Shown: positions 17,084 through 25,006 of the stretch, in pieces
Layout of the letters: every line of letters starts with the position of its first letter
Numbering within the stretch: the first letter of the stretch is position 1
Assembly (NCBI RefSeq): GCF_900142965.1
Contig: NZ_FRCQ01000002.1
Span: 186,001 to 250,000, forward strand
Reading direction: 5' to 3'
From: Rhizobacter sp. OV335
GTDB taxonomy: Bacteria > Pseudomonadota > Gammaproteobacteria > Burkholderiales > Burkholderiaceae_C
DNA length: 64,000 nucleotides
Made by a program: the position numbers and the translations under genes
The notes under the pieces: model-generated
What the model was told of the DNA's origin: nothing
The model's input: only the letters and a program-made list of their open reading frames with translations
The model's database searches: none

Positions 17084-17314
17084 ATGCCCAAGACCGAGTC
17101 GAAGAAACCCGTCCGAACGAAGGCGACGCCGTACGACGTGGCAGGGCATCTGCGAACGCCGGAAGCAATGGCGGCCTACCTGGATGCCTGGCTGGAAGAA
17201 GCGCCGGATGACGCCGCGGGTATCGCACGGGCATTGGGCGACATTGCGCGGGCCAAGGGCATGAGCCAAGTGGCCAAGGCGCTGGGCTTCAGGCTGCACG
17301 CCTCGGCCCTCTGA
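17084..17314 (+). pseudogene. Addiction-module antidote protein with internally deleted DNA-binding domain
   Basis: The 76-residue product begins like the HTH antidote family that partners HigB/RelE-type toxins: TPYDVAGHLRTPEAMAAYLDAWLEE, then ALGDIARAKGMSQVAK. In the family this is followed by a recognition helix (GLSRESLYKAL-type) and about 15 more residues before a closing ALGLRLH. Here VAK is joined directly to ALGFRLHASAL, so about 28 residues holding the recognition helix appear to be missing in frame. No toxin gene is adjacent. I read it as a decayed orphan antidote. Confidence 0.6.
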
Positions 17315-17316
17315 AC

Positions 17317-18339
17317 TCAGCCCTTCTTCGGCCTCTCCAGCGAATCCCGCAGGATCAGCTCCGGGCTGAACTCGCGCGACACCGGGAGTGCGGTGCCGAA
17401 GCACAGGTTCGACAGCAGCCGGCAGGCGTTCAGGCCCATGTCGCCGACGACGATGCGGATCGTCGTCAGGCGCGGCGACAGCCACGCGGCGATGTCGGTG
17501 TCGTCGTAGCCCATCACCGAGACGTCGCCCGGCACCGTGAGGCCGGCGGCTTGCAGACGCGACATCGCGCCCATCGCCATCTGGTCGTTGCAGCAGAACA
17601 TCGCGGTGAAGCGCGCCTTGTCGGCCAGCAGCTGTTCGGTGCCGGCCCAGCCGCTCTCGGCCGCGAAGTCACCGGTCATCGTCGGCACCGATTCGCGCGC
17701 GATGCCGGCCGCGGCCAGCGTGTCGAAGAAGCCCTGCAGCCGCAGCCGGTTGTCCGGTGCGCCCGACGGCCCCGCGATCACCGCGATGCGGCGGTGCCCG
17801 TGCTCCAGCAGCGTGCGCGCCGCAAGCGCCCCGCCGGCCTTGTGGTCGACCGTGAAGCAATGGCTGCGCATGCCCTTCACGTCACGGTTGACCACCGCCA
17901 GGTTCGGGAAGCGCCGCTTCAGCGCCAGGATGTCGGCATCGCGCAGCGCATAGGTCGTCAGCAGCATGCCCTCGCACTGCCGGTCCATCAGGAACTCGAT
18001 GCCGTTCAGCGCCTGCTCGCGCACGTCTTCGCCACCGTGGCCGTTGGCGATCACCATGTGGCGGTCCAGCGCGCGCAGCTCCATGTCGATCGCATGCAGC
18101 ATCGGGCCGTAGAACGGCCCCTTGAAATCGGGCACGTAGACGCCGATCGCGTTGGTGCTCTTCATCGACAGCGCGCGCGCGATCCGCGAGGGCCGGAAAT
18201 CCAGCTGCTCGATGGCCGCCTGCACGCGCGAAGCCGAGTCGGCCGAGAACGGCCCCTTGCCCGAAATCACGCGTGATGCCGTGGCGACGCCGACACCTGC
18301 CAGTCGCGCCACATCCTTGATCGTGCCCACTGATTGCAC
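17317..18339 (-). CDS. LacI-family transcriptional regulator
   Basis: This 340-residue regulator has the LacI helix-turn-helix at residues ~6-27 (TIKDVARLAGVGVATASRVI), a hinge helix (PSRIARALSMKSTNAIGV), and a periplasmic-binding-protein-like sensor domain (AIGVYVPDFKGPFYGPM to VSVMGYDDTDIAAWLSPRLTTI). It is the last gene of the chitinase-chitosanase-lyase cluster, 102 bases behind the lyase gene. A LacI-type palindrome lies ahead of the first gene (24771-24784), so it probably represses the operon and is relieved by an amino-sugar oligosaccharide or a related sugar; the ligand is inferred. A strong inverted repeat lies just upstream of its start. Confidence 0.92.
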   Translation of the reverse strand: MQSVGTIKDVARLAGVGVATASRVISGKGPFSADSASRVQAAIEQLDFRPSRIARALSMKSTNAIGVYVPDFKGPFYGPMLHAIDMELRALDRHMVIANGHGGEDVREQALNGIEFLMDRQCEGMLLTTYALRDADILALKRRFPNLAVVNRDVKGMRSHCFTVDHKAGGALAARTLLEHGHRRIAVIAGPSGAPDNRLRLQGFFDTLAAAGIARESVPTMTGDFAAESGWAGTEQLLADKARFTAMFCCNDQMAMGAMSRLQAAGLTVPGDVSVMGYDDTDIAAWLSPRLTTIRIVVGDMGLNACRLLSNLCFGTALPVSREFSPELILRDSLERPKKG

Positions 18340-18344
18340 CTGCC

Positions 18345-18378
18345 CCAGACTACCGAATTGGCTCGGATCATAGTCTGG
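18345..18378. promoter_or_regulatory. Nested inverted repeat ahead of the LacI gene
   Basis: Perfect 8-base arms CCAGACTA (18345-18352) and TAGTCTGG (18371-18378) enclose a second pair, CCGA and TCGG. The repeat ends 5 bases from the LacI gene start codon at 18339 and falls in the gap between the lyase and LacI genes. It could be an autoregulatory operator, or an RNA hairpin that lowers readthrough into the regulator gene. There is no T-run. Confidence 0.45.
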
Positions 18379-18441
18379 AGCTTGTGCAGGGCCGATTCGA
18401 GGTGGTCGCAGACTGTGTCCGGCACCGCCCGGTTCCGGGGG

Positions 18442-19674
18442 TCAGTAGTCGTCGCGGCCGTGGGTGGCGGTCGTGAAGCCGAGGAACTGCATCGAGCTGC
18501 CGTCCGGGCGTCGCGCCTTCGCGAGCGCCTGGAAATTCGGGATCGCGACGCCACGGTTCATGTAGCCGTTGACCGCGATGTCCATGTAGCCGGCCTCCAG
18601 GTGCTGGCCCTTGCAGTTGCGCACGCCGGTGCCGCTCTGCAGCGACTTCGCCATGTACTCCAGCCCCTTGGCCAGCCGCGGCGTGGTCTCGCCCGAGGCC
18701 TTCCACAGCCACACCGAGGTGTCGCCGGCCTGGATCACCGCGATCTCGGCCGCCTGCGCCAGGCCTTCGAGGTTGTACTGCGGGTGGGTGCAGTCGCGGT
18801 CCTTCAGCTCGTTGACCTCGCCGCTCGAGAAGACCGACAGCGGGATCATCTCGGTGACGCGTTGCAGGCCCGCCGCGTAGCGCGTCGGATTGTCCTGGTA
18901 GGCGCCGGCCGCCATCATCGCCAGGCCAGCCGACACCGCCCAGTTGTTCACCCGCGTGCGCGCCTTCGCGGCCTCGGTGTACTGGCGGTCGACGAAGCCG
19001 CTGAAGGTGGTGATGTCGGCCTGGGCCCAGCCGGCCTCGCCGTTGTTGTGGTGGCGGATGATCTCGGCCGCGCTGACCCACACCGGCAGCATCCACGCCG
19101 CCTCGAGCTGCACCTGGGCCGCGTTGGTGCCCGAGGCCACCGAGAAGGTGCGGAAGGTCTTGCCCCAGTCGTTCAGGATCGCGACCGCCTTGTCGCGGTG
19201 CCGCACGTCGCCGGTCTTCACCCAGCGCAGCGCGTTCAGGTAGGCCGCCTGCGCGTCGTTCTTGAAGCGCGCCTCCTGGTCGCCGATCGCGCTGCCCACC
19301 ACCTGCACGTTGGACAAGGCCTTGTGCGAGTAGGTGTAGGCGCTGCGCGAGTCGTTCATCACGACCTGGTAGCCGGTCTTCAGCACGCTCGGGTTGGCCG
19401 AGTTCTGCGCGGCCTTGAAGCTGTCGAGCCGCGCCTGCGTCAGGAAGATGCCGGGGTGGCGGAAGGTGGTCGGCGTGATGGCCTTCGCACCTTCGCGGGC
19501 CACCGACGCGTCGTCGGTCGGCGCGTCGGCCACCTGGGCGCTGTCGTCGGAGGCCGACGCTTGCGCCGCGTCTTCTTCGCCGGTGTTGCCACCGCCGCAC
19601 GCCGCCAGCAGGGCCAGCGTGAGCGGGGCGAGGGCCCCCCTTAGGCGCCGGGTCATGGTTTGGTTGCTTTTCAT
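18442..19674 (-). CDS. Alginate-lyase-like polysaccharide lyase, lipoprotein
   Basis: This 410-residue protein starts at ATG 19674 after GAGGAGATCCGC. The signal peptide ends in a lipobox (LTLALLAAC, Cys near 23), so it should be outer-membrane or periplasm anchored. The mature part fits the alginate_lyase superfamily of (alpha/alpha) toroid lyases (PL5/PL38-like): HPGIFLTQARLDSFKAA at the start, and a NNWAVSAGLAMMAAGAY helix with candidate catalytic Asn and Trp. The chitosan-degrading operon context suggests a uronic-acid-containing amino-sugar polymer as substrate rather than alginate; this is inference. It lies 14 bases downstream of the chitosanase gene. Confidence 0.75.
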   Translation of the reverse strand: MKSNQTMTRRLRGALAPLTLALLAACGGGNTGEEDAAQASASDDSAQVADAPTDDASVAREGAKAITPTTFRHPGIFLTQARLDSFKAAQNSANPSVLKTGYQVVMNDSRSAYTYSHKALSNVQVVGSAIGDQEARFKNDAQAAYLNALRWVKTGDVRHRDKAVAILNDWGKTFRTFSVASGTNAAQVQLEAAWMLPVWVSAAEIIRHHNNGEAGWAQADITTFSGFVDRQYTEAAKARTRVNNWAVSAGLAMMAAGAYQDNPTRYAAGLQRVTEMIPLSVFSSGEVNELKDRDCTHPQYNLEGLAQAAEIAVIQAGDTSVWLWKASGETTPRLAKGLEYMAKSLQSGTGVRNCKGQHLEAGYMDIAVNGYMNRGVAIPNFQALAKARRPDGSSMQFLGFTTATHGRDDY

Positions 19675-19688
19675 GCGGATCTCCTCGC

Positions 19689-21608
19689 TCACTTGATGCT
19701 GTAGCTGTCGCCGTAGACCTTCCAGTTCAGCGGCGTGTTGAGGTCGAAGTTGCCGGCCTTCAGCCACACGCGCTGCGCGGTGTCGACGCGCGTCGTGTCG
19801 CTGTGGGCCTCTTCCTTGTTCATCTCGACCACGCGGGCATCCATGAAGGCGTTCAGGTAGGTCGCCTCGTCGCCGCCCTGGGCGGGGGTCTTGGCCTTGG
19901 CCATCGCCGCCTTGCGGACGCTCATCGCGCCTTCATAGCCGTGCATCACGGCCGCGTCGTAGTAGGCGAATTGGCCGAGTGCGCGCAGGCCGTCACTCTT
20001 GGCCCGGCTGACCGAGGGGTTGAAGTAGACGTTGTCGCGTTCGTAGTCCTGCGACTGCTGGAACACCACGTCGGCGGCGGCGGTCTTCCAGTCGCCGGTG
20101 TAGTTCGGATCGAGCCCGGCGTGCGACTCGGTGTTGTTCACCTTCTTCAGCGCCGGCAGGTACTTCGACAGCACATTGCCCGGCTTGCGGTTGGTGTACT
20201 CCTGCACCACCTCCAGCATGTCGCCGGTGCCCGAGCAGAAACCGATGATGCCGGCGGTGTAGCCGCGGCCGTCATGGATGTCCTGGATGTAGGCGTACTG
20301 CGCCTTCCAGTTCAGCGACGAGTTCTCGGCGCTGGAGACGATCTGCATCGCGATGTCCTTCTTGCGGGCATCGCTCAGGTCGGCCGACGACGGAGCCGGG
20401 GCGGGTGCGGGCGCCGGGGCGGGTGCCGGAGCGGGCGCAGGGGCCGGTGCAGGCGCGGGAGCCGGGGCCGGCGAAGGAGCCGGCGCGGGTGCGGGGGCAG
20501 GCGCCGGAGCGGGTGCCGGTGCGGGCGCCGGAGCCGGTGCAGGCGCGCCGACCGCGGTCAGCTTCCATTGCTGGTTCGCGCCGGTGCCGCAGTCCCATTG
20601 CTGGATGCCGCCGCCGGCCACCATGCTGTGGTCCTTCACGTCGACGCACTTGCCGCTGTTGCGGGCCTTGATCGAGTAGCCCGCGCCCGACACGGCGATC
20701 GCGAAGCGCTGGTTGTCGCCGCCGCCCGTGGTCCATTGCTGGATCAGCGCGCCGTTGGCGGTCGACACGTCGGTCACGTCGAGCGACTTGCCGCTGCCGC
20801 TGTTGACCAGGCGGAAGCTGCCGCCGGTCTCGGCGCGCAGCTCGAAGCGTTGTGAGCCGACATCGGCGCAGGCGCTCTGCTGGGCCTTGGCACCGTTCGC
20901 GGTGCTGGCGCCGGCGATGTCCAGGCACAGGCCCGACTCCACCGACTTGACCTCGTAGATGCCGACCGCGACCGCGGCGGTGACGTTGCCGGCGCGCGGC
21001 AGGAAGCGGAACGCCTGGCCGCCGCTCGTGCTGCACGACAGCTGCTGCAGCACCGCGCCGTCGGCCGTCGAGGCGCCGGTCACGTCGACGCACTTGCCGC
21101 TGCCGGCATTCACCAGCCGGAAGCGGTCGCCGCCCAGGTGCTCGATGCGGAAGCGCTGCGCACTGGTGCCGTTGTCGACCCACTGCTGCAGCGCCGCGCC
21201 GTCGGAGGTGGACGCCGACGCGACGTCCATCGCCTTGCCGCTGCCGCCGTTGACCAGCTTGTAGACACCGTCGCCGGCATCGCTGAGTTCGAACGACTGG
21301 GCTGCGTTCTTGTTGCAGTTGGCCTGCTGCAGCCGGCCGCCGTCGGCGGTGCTGGCACCGGCCACGTCGACGCACTTGCCGCTCTGGGCATTGACGATCG
21401 TGTAGATGCCGCTGGCCAGCGTGATGGTGCCGGCCGTGCTGGCCCGGGCGGCCTGCGCGGATTCGTGGCCTTCAGCCGCCGCGGCGTCGGGGGCACTGCT
21501 GCCATCGCTGCCGCCGCAGGCGGCGAGGAAGGCGCTGCTCATCGCGACGGCGAGCGGCAGGCGGGCGAGGTGGTAGCGCTTCGAAAGCTTGGATTGCCTG
21601 GTGTTCAT
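19689..21608 (-). CDS. GH46 chitosanase with ricin-type lectin domains
   Basis: This 639-residue secreted lipoprotein (lipobox SSAFLAAC) has, in order, two ricin-type beta-trefoil regions (~62-350, repeated G(K/L)CxD(V/I)xGASTA and QQW motifs), a Pro-Ala linker (~352-406) and a GH46 catalytic domain (~410-639). GH46 enzymes hydrolyse beta-1,4-glucosamine chains with a Glu/Asp pair. Glu428 (SSAENSS) and Asp446 (IHDGRGYTAGI) have the same 18-residue spacing as Glu22/Asp40 of the Streptomyces N174 enzyme. The lectin repeats probably bind the polymer or a cell wall. It sits 27 bases after the chitinase gene. Confidence 0.9.
   Translation of the reverse strand: MNTRQSKLSKRYHLARLPLAVAMSSAFLAACGGSDGSSAPDAAAAEGHESAQAARASTAGTITLASGIYTIVNAQSGKCVDVAGASTADGGRLQQANCNKNAAQSFELSDAGDGVYKLVNGGSGKAMDVASASTSDGAALQQWVDNGTSAQRFRIEHLGGDRFRLVNAGSGKCVDVTGASTADGAVLQQLSCSTSGGQAFRFLPRAGNVTAAVAVGIYEVKSVESGLCLDIAGASTANGAKAQQSACADVGSQRFELRAETGGSFRLVNSGSGKSLDVTDVSTANGALIQQWTTGGGDNQRFAIAVSGAGYSIKARNSGKCVDVKDHSMVAGGGIQQWDCGTGANQQWKLTAVGAPAPAPAPAPAPAPAPAPAPAPAPSPAPAPAPAPAPAPAPAPAPAPAPAPAPSSADLSDARKKDIAMQIVSSAENSSLNWKAQYAYIQDIHDGRGYTAGIIGFCSGTGDMLEVVQEYTNRKPGNVLSKYLPALKKVNNTESHAGLDPNYTGDWKTAAADVVFQQSQDYERDNVYFNPSVSRAKSDGLRALGQFAYYDAAVMHGYEGAMSVRKAAMAKAKTPAQGGDEATYLNAFMDARVVEMNKEEAHSDTTRVDTAQRVWLKAGNFDLNTPLNWKVYGDSYSIK
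20392..20553. repeat. Low-complexity DNA encoding the Pro-Ala linker of the chitosanase
   Basis: About 160 bases of GGn-GCn hexamer-like repeats encode an alternating Pro-Ala linker on the minus strand. Similar tracts lie in the chitinase gene at about 22757-22870, 23039-23155 and 23600-23650. Codon usage varies between units (GGG/GGA/GGT/GGC), so the repeat is imperfect at DNA level. Such tracts can change length by slippage. Confidence 0.8.
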
Positions 21609-21635
21609 GGTGTGCTCCTGGATGGGTTGGAGGAT

Positions 21636-24600
21636 TTACTTCCAGTCGGAGGTCTGCAGGAGCGGATCGATCGTCAGCCCGAAGGTGGCGCCCACCTTCT
21701 GCCCGACCGTTCCCGGCGTGGCCAGCTGTGCGCTGCCGCACGAACCGCCGCCCGTCTTGATGATGGCCCACAGCATTGCGCCGTCACGTGCATTGCGGTT
21801 GGCCGCCGTACCGTTCGCGACCGCATTGGTGTAGCGCTGCACCGAGTACGGCTGGTTCAGGTTGACGCCGTACTGGTCCTGCAGGTTGCGCGAGCCGGTG
21901 CACTGCGCGTCGGCATCGTTCACCACCAGCATGCCGCCGGCCCAGCCTTCGGGCGACGGTTCCAGGCCGATCGACACGATGGTCTTGGACGGGAACAGCG
22001 AGCGGTACTGGTTGTACGCGACGATGCCGTCGAAGTGCTCGTAGCGGGCGTCGTAGCTCATCACGTTGACCAGGTCGAGCATTGCTGCCGTCGCCGGGTA
22101 CTTCAGCACCACGCCGCGCTCGCGCCCGGCGTTGCCGCCCCAGTACGACATCTTGCCGGCGCAGGCCGGGTCGGCCGTCGTGCCCGAGGTGCAGTCCGCA
22201 CCGCTCGACCAGCCGGCCAGCGTCAGCACGCGCCCGCCACCGGCCAGGTCGACCGCCTTGCGCAGCGCCTTGATCGAGTTGGCGTAGCGGTCGACGTCGC
22301 CGTCGGCCTCGTAGTCGACGTCGAGGCCATCGAAGCCCATCTCGGTCTGGATCTTCGCGAGGGCATTGATGATCGAGCCGCTGCCGGCTGCGCCCTGTGC
22401 CGCGAGCGGGCCCCAGTTGTTGTAGGTGGCGCCGCCGACGGCGAGGATCACCTTCTGGTTGCGCTGGTGCAGCACGTCGATCGCGGCCTTGATGTCCTTC
22501 GGCGAGGCGCTGAAGGTGATGCCGGTGCCCGAGAAGCTGTTCGTGTTGATGCCGGCCCACGAGAAGTTCGGGTCGGCGAACGACACCATCACGTGCGTGT
22601 AGGTGGCGGGCACCTTCGCGAACTTGCTGGCCTTGTAGACGTCGTTGGCGGTCTTGCCGGTGGCGTCGAACCAGTTGTCGCTCCAGGTCGGGTAATAGCC
22701 GACGTAGACGCGCTTGGTCTGCACGGCCTTCAGCGCTTCAGGCAGCGTCAGCGTGCCGTTCGGTGCGGGGGCCGGAGCCGGTGCCGGGGCAGGCGACGGT
22801 GCGGGGGCGGGCGCCGGCGAAGGTGCCGGAGCCGGTGCGGGCGACGGGGCGGGTGCCGGAGCCGGCGACGGGCCGCACGACGAGCTCGTCGGCGTCCACA
22901 GCGTCGGCGTCGCGGCCGGGTTCCAGTTGGCGCCGGCGAACGCGGTGTGCGTCACCAGGGCCTTGTACTGCTTGCCCTGGTAGCTGACGACCTGGCCGAC
23001 GTTGTAGGTGATGCCTTCGGTCCAGGCCGCGCAGCTCGTCGGGGCCGGGGCGGGTGCAGGTGCCGGGGCAGGCGTCGGTGCGGGGGCCGGCGCAGGCGTG
23101 GGAGCCGGAGCCGGTGCGGGGGCCGGCGTCGGCGCGGGAGCCGGAGCGGGCGCAGTCGTCGGCCCATTCGTCACCGGGATCAGCGCCCACTTCTGGTTCG
23201 CGTTGACGCTGCAATCCCATTGCTGGATGCCGGCGCCGGGTGCGCTGTTCCAGTCCTTCACGTCGATGCACTTGCCGCTGTTCACGGCCTGCAGGCGCAC
23301 CGTGCCGGTGGAGGCATCGGCGAGCTGCGCGAAGCGCTGGTTCGAGCCGCCGCCGTTGGCCCATTGCTGGATCAGCGCGCCGTTGGCGGTCGACACATCG
23401 GTCACGTCGAGCGAGCGGCCGCTGTTCAGGTTGACGATGCGGTAGGTGCCGCTGGTGTCGGGCACGAACGAGAACACCTGCGAGGCGACGCCGGTGCAGT
23501 TCTGCTGCACGACCTTCGCGCCGTCGGCGGTGCTGCCACCAGCGATGTCCAGGCACAGGTTCGAGAACGACGACTTGACGGTGTACTGCTTGGCGGTCGG
23601 TGCCGGTGCGGGCGCGGGTGCCGGCGAGGGGGCCGGTGCCGGTGCCGGCGGGTTCGAACCCTTGGCCGCGGCGAAGGCCTGCCAGTACTCGTAGTCGCGG
23701 GTGTTCGTGCGGCTGAAGTCGTCCTTGCTGCCCGAGCCCACGCGGTCGCGCTGCGCAGCCCAGTACGACAGCAGGCCGATGCCCTTCTGCTTCGCGAAGT
23801 TGGCGACGACCACCGCGTCGGCCGGCGTGAAGATCTCGGACGGCTCGTCGTTCTGGCCGATCATCGGCGTGATGCCGATCATCCCCCACAGCTGCGCGTC
23901 GGTCTTCGACGGGTAGATGGCCTTCAGCTGGTTGAAGGTCGACTGCGCGGCCGAGACGGACAGGTCGCCCATCTTCTTGCCGCCGCTGTAGTAGGTGCCG
24001 AAGTCCATTGTCATGATGTTGACCATCGACACCGTGACGCCGGCGCTCACGGCGCCCTTGATCAGCTCCAGCGCCTTCGGCGGCAGGCCGCCCGGCTCGG
24101 AGCTGGTGCGGAACGGATCCACCGGCAGCGTGAACGAGGTGTACAGATCGGGGTAGATGCCTTGCAGCTGCTTGATGGCCGCGTTGCGCACGCCGTTCAG
24201 GCGCGTGTCGCCGAGCTGGCCGCCTTCGATGTCCCAGTCGATCGAGCGCGTGCCGTGCGTGTCGAACAGCTGGCGGATCAGCGTGACGAGGTTGGCGGTC
24301 GAGCAGACCGATTCGAGGTAGGTGCCGCTGGCGCCGCCGAAGGACAGGATCACCCGTCCGCCGCTGTTGATGTAGGCCTTGACGTCGGCCTTCACCGACG
24401 CGTTGTTCATCGTGGCATCCATGCCTCCGCTGAGGGCGCAGGCGCCGTTGTTCGAGATCGCGAAGGCGATCGTCATGCCGTCCATGCCGGCGCGCGATTT
24501 CGCTTCGGTCAGGTTCTTGAACTTGTAGTCGGTGCTGTTGAAGCCCCAACCGAAAAAGTACGGCGCGACGATCGTGTCGGCGTGCGCCATCGACGTGGCG

Positions 24601-24647
24601 GCCACACCGGCGGCTAGCGCGAGCGCGCTCAGCTTGAATCTGTTCAT
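21636..24647 (-). CDS. Modular chitinase with two GH18 domains, ricin lectin and CBM5/12 domains
   Basis: This 1003-residue secreted enzyme starts at ATG 24647 with a Sec signal (cleavage near MAHA-D); the upstream TTG is rejected. Order of parts: GH18 domain 1 (~25-335) with D137-W-D139-I-E141; Pro-Ala linker; ricin-type lectin (~350-496); linker; CBM5/12 chitin-binding module (~538-592, WTEGITYNVGQVVSYQGKQYKAL); linker; GH18 domain 2 (~630-1003) with FDGLDVDYE, catalytic Glu780. Both active-site motifs are intact, so it may attack chitin at two sites or in two modes. It is the first gene of the operon, behind a LacI-type palindrome. Confidence 0.92.
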   Translation of the reverse strand: MNRFKLSALALAAGVAATSMAHADTIVAPYFFGWGFNSTDYKFKNLTEAKSRAGMDGMTIAFAISNNGACALSGGMDATMNNASVKADVKAYINSGGRVILSFGGASGTYLESVCSTANLVTLIRQLFDTHGTRSIDWDIEGGQLGDTRLNGVRNAAIKQLQGIYPDLYTSFTLPVDPFRTSSEPGGLPPKALELIKGAVSAGVTVSMVNIMTMDFGTYYSGGKKMGDLSVSAAQSTFNQLKAIYPSKTDAQLWGMIGITPMIGQNDEPSEIFTPADAVVVANFAKQKGIGLLSYWAAQRDRVGSGSKDDFSRTNTRDYEYWQAFAAAKGSNPPAPAPAPSPAPAPAPAPTAKQYTVKSSFSNLCLDIAGGSTADGAKVVQQNCTGVASQVFSFVPDTSGTYRIVNLNSGRSLDVTDVSTANGALIQQWANGGGSNQRFAQLADASTGTVRLQAVNSGKCIDVKDWNSAPGAGIQQWDCSVNANQKWALIPVTNGPTTAPAPAPAPTPAPAPAPAPTPAPAPAPTPAPAPAPAPAPTSCAAWTEGITYNVGQVVSYQGKQYKALVTHTAFAGANWNPAATPTLWTPTSSSCGPSPAPAPAPSPAPAPAPSPAPAPAPSPAPAPAPAPAPNGTLTLPEALKAVQTKRVYVGYYPTWSDNWFDATGKTANDVYKASKFAKVPATYTHVMVSFADPNFSWAGINTNSFSGTGITFSASPKDIKAAIDVLHQRNQKVILAVGGATYNNWGPLAAQGAAGSGSIINALAKIQTEMGFDGLDVDYEADGDVDRYANSIKALRKAVDLAGGGRVLTLAGWSSGADCTSGTTADPACAGKMSYWGGNAGRERGVVLKYPATAAMLDLVNVMSYDARYEHFDGIVAYNQYRSLFPSKTIVSIGLEPSPEGWAGGMLVVNDADAQCTGSRNLQDQYGVNLNQPYSVQRYTNAVANGTAANRNARDGAMLWAIIKTGGGSCGSAQLATPGTVGQKVGATFGLTIDPLLQTSDWK

Positions 24648-24770
24648 GGTTCCCAACCCTCTCGCGGCCTGGGCGCTGCGGCGCCCGGCCCTGCCTTGTT
24701 GATTCGATCTCGCGTCGACATACTGCGCGGGCCGCCGCGAGGGCCTTGCTGGGGTTGCGTTCCATCAGAG

Positions 24771-24784
24771 TGGAAACGCTTCCA
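24771..24784. promoter_or_regulatory. LacI-family operator candidate
   Basis: TGGAAACGCTTCCA is a palindrome with a central CG step, the usual form of LacI-family operators. It is placed 124 bases before the chitinase start. The likely binder is the LacI regulator encoded at the end of the same gene cluster (17317-18339). No second copy was found before the other genes of the cluster. Confidence 0.65.
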
Positions 24785-24822
24785 CAAGACCAATTGAAGC
24801 ACCCCTGGTCATCAGACAAATC

Positions 24823-24834
24823 AGGGTAAACCCT
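24823..24834. promoter_or_regulatory. AGGGT-aa-ACCCT palindrome
   Basis: AGGGTAAACCCT has perfect 5-base arms and lies 38 bases further upstream of the LacI-type operator. It could be a second regulator's site. Its binder is unknown. Confidence 0.35.
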
Positions 24835-25006
24835 TACGCAACACCACGGCAAGGTGTCGAGTTGTGTGCAAAGTTGCAGCTTTCCCTGCACGCATCGGGT
24901 GCATCGCGAGGCATCCATTCGCGATCGCGATGGATGAGCCGAACATCTGGTATTAGTTTGGTCTCGTGACGAAACCGAAGGCTGGCGGCCTCGAAACCCG
25001 ATGGTT

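Larger units (their letters stand above)
24648..25006. other. Regulatory region upstream of the chitinase operon
   Basis: These 359 bases separate the chitinase start from the end of the URC4 gene. They contain the LacI-type operator (24771-24784) and the AGGGTAAACCCT palindrome (24823-24834), and are more AT-rich than the flanking genes. The operon promoter should lie here reading leftward. No gene was found. Confidence 0.6.

Noticed and set aside
20392-20553. Short tandem units suggesting a CRISPR or minisatellite
   Set aside because: The units are codon-level Pro-Ala repeats without spacers and are translated as an interdomain linker.
23650-23661. GGGTTCGAACCC, like a tRNA T-arm
   Set aside because: It lies in frame inside the chitinase gene and no acceptor stem or anticodon arm surrounds it.
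21138-24617. A 1159-codon plus-strand frame antisense to the chitinase and chitosanase genes
   Set aside because: It is a mirror of strongly supported coding sequence; the low-complexity Gly/Arg-rich translation has no protein features.
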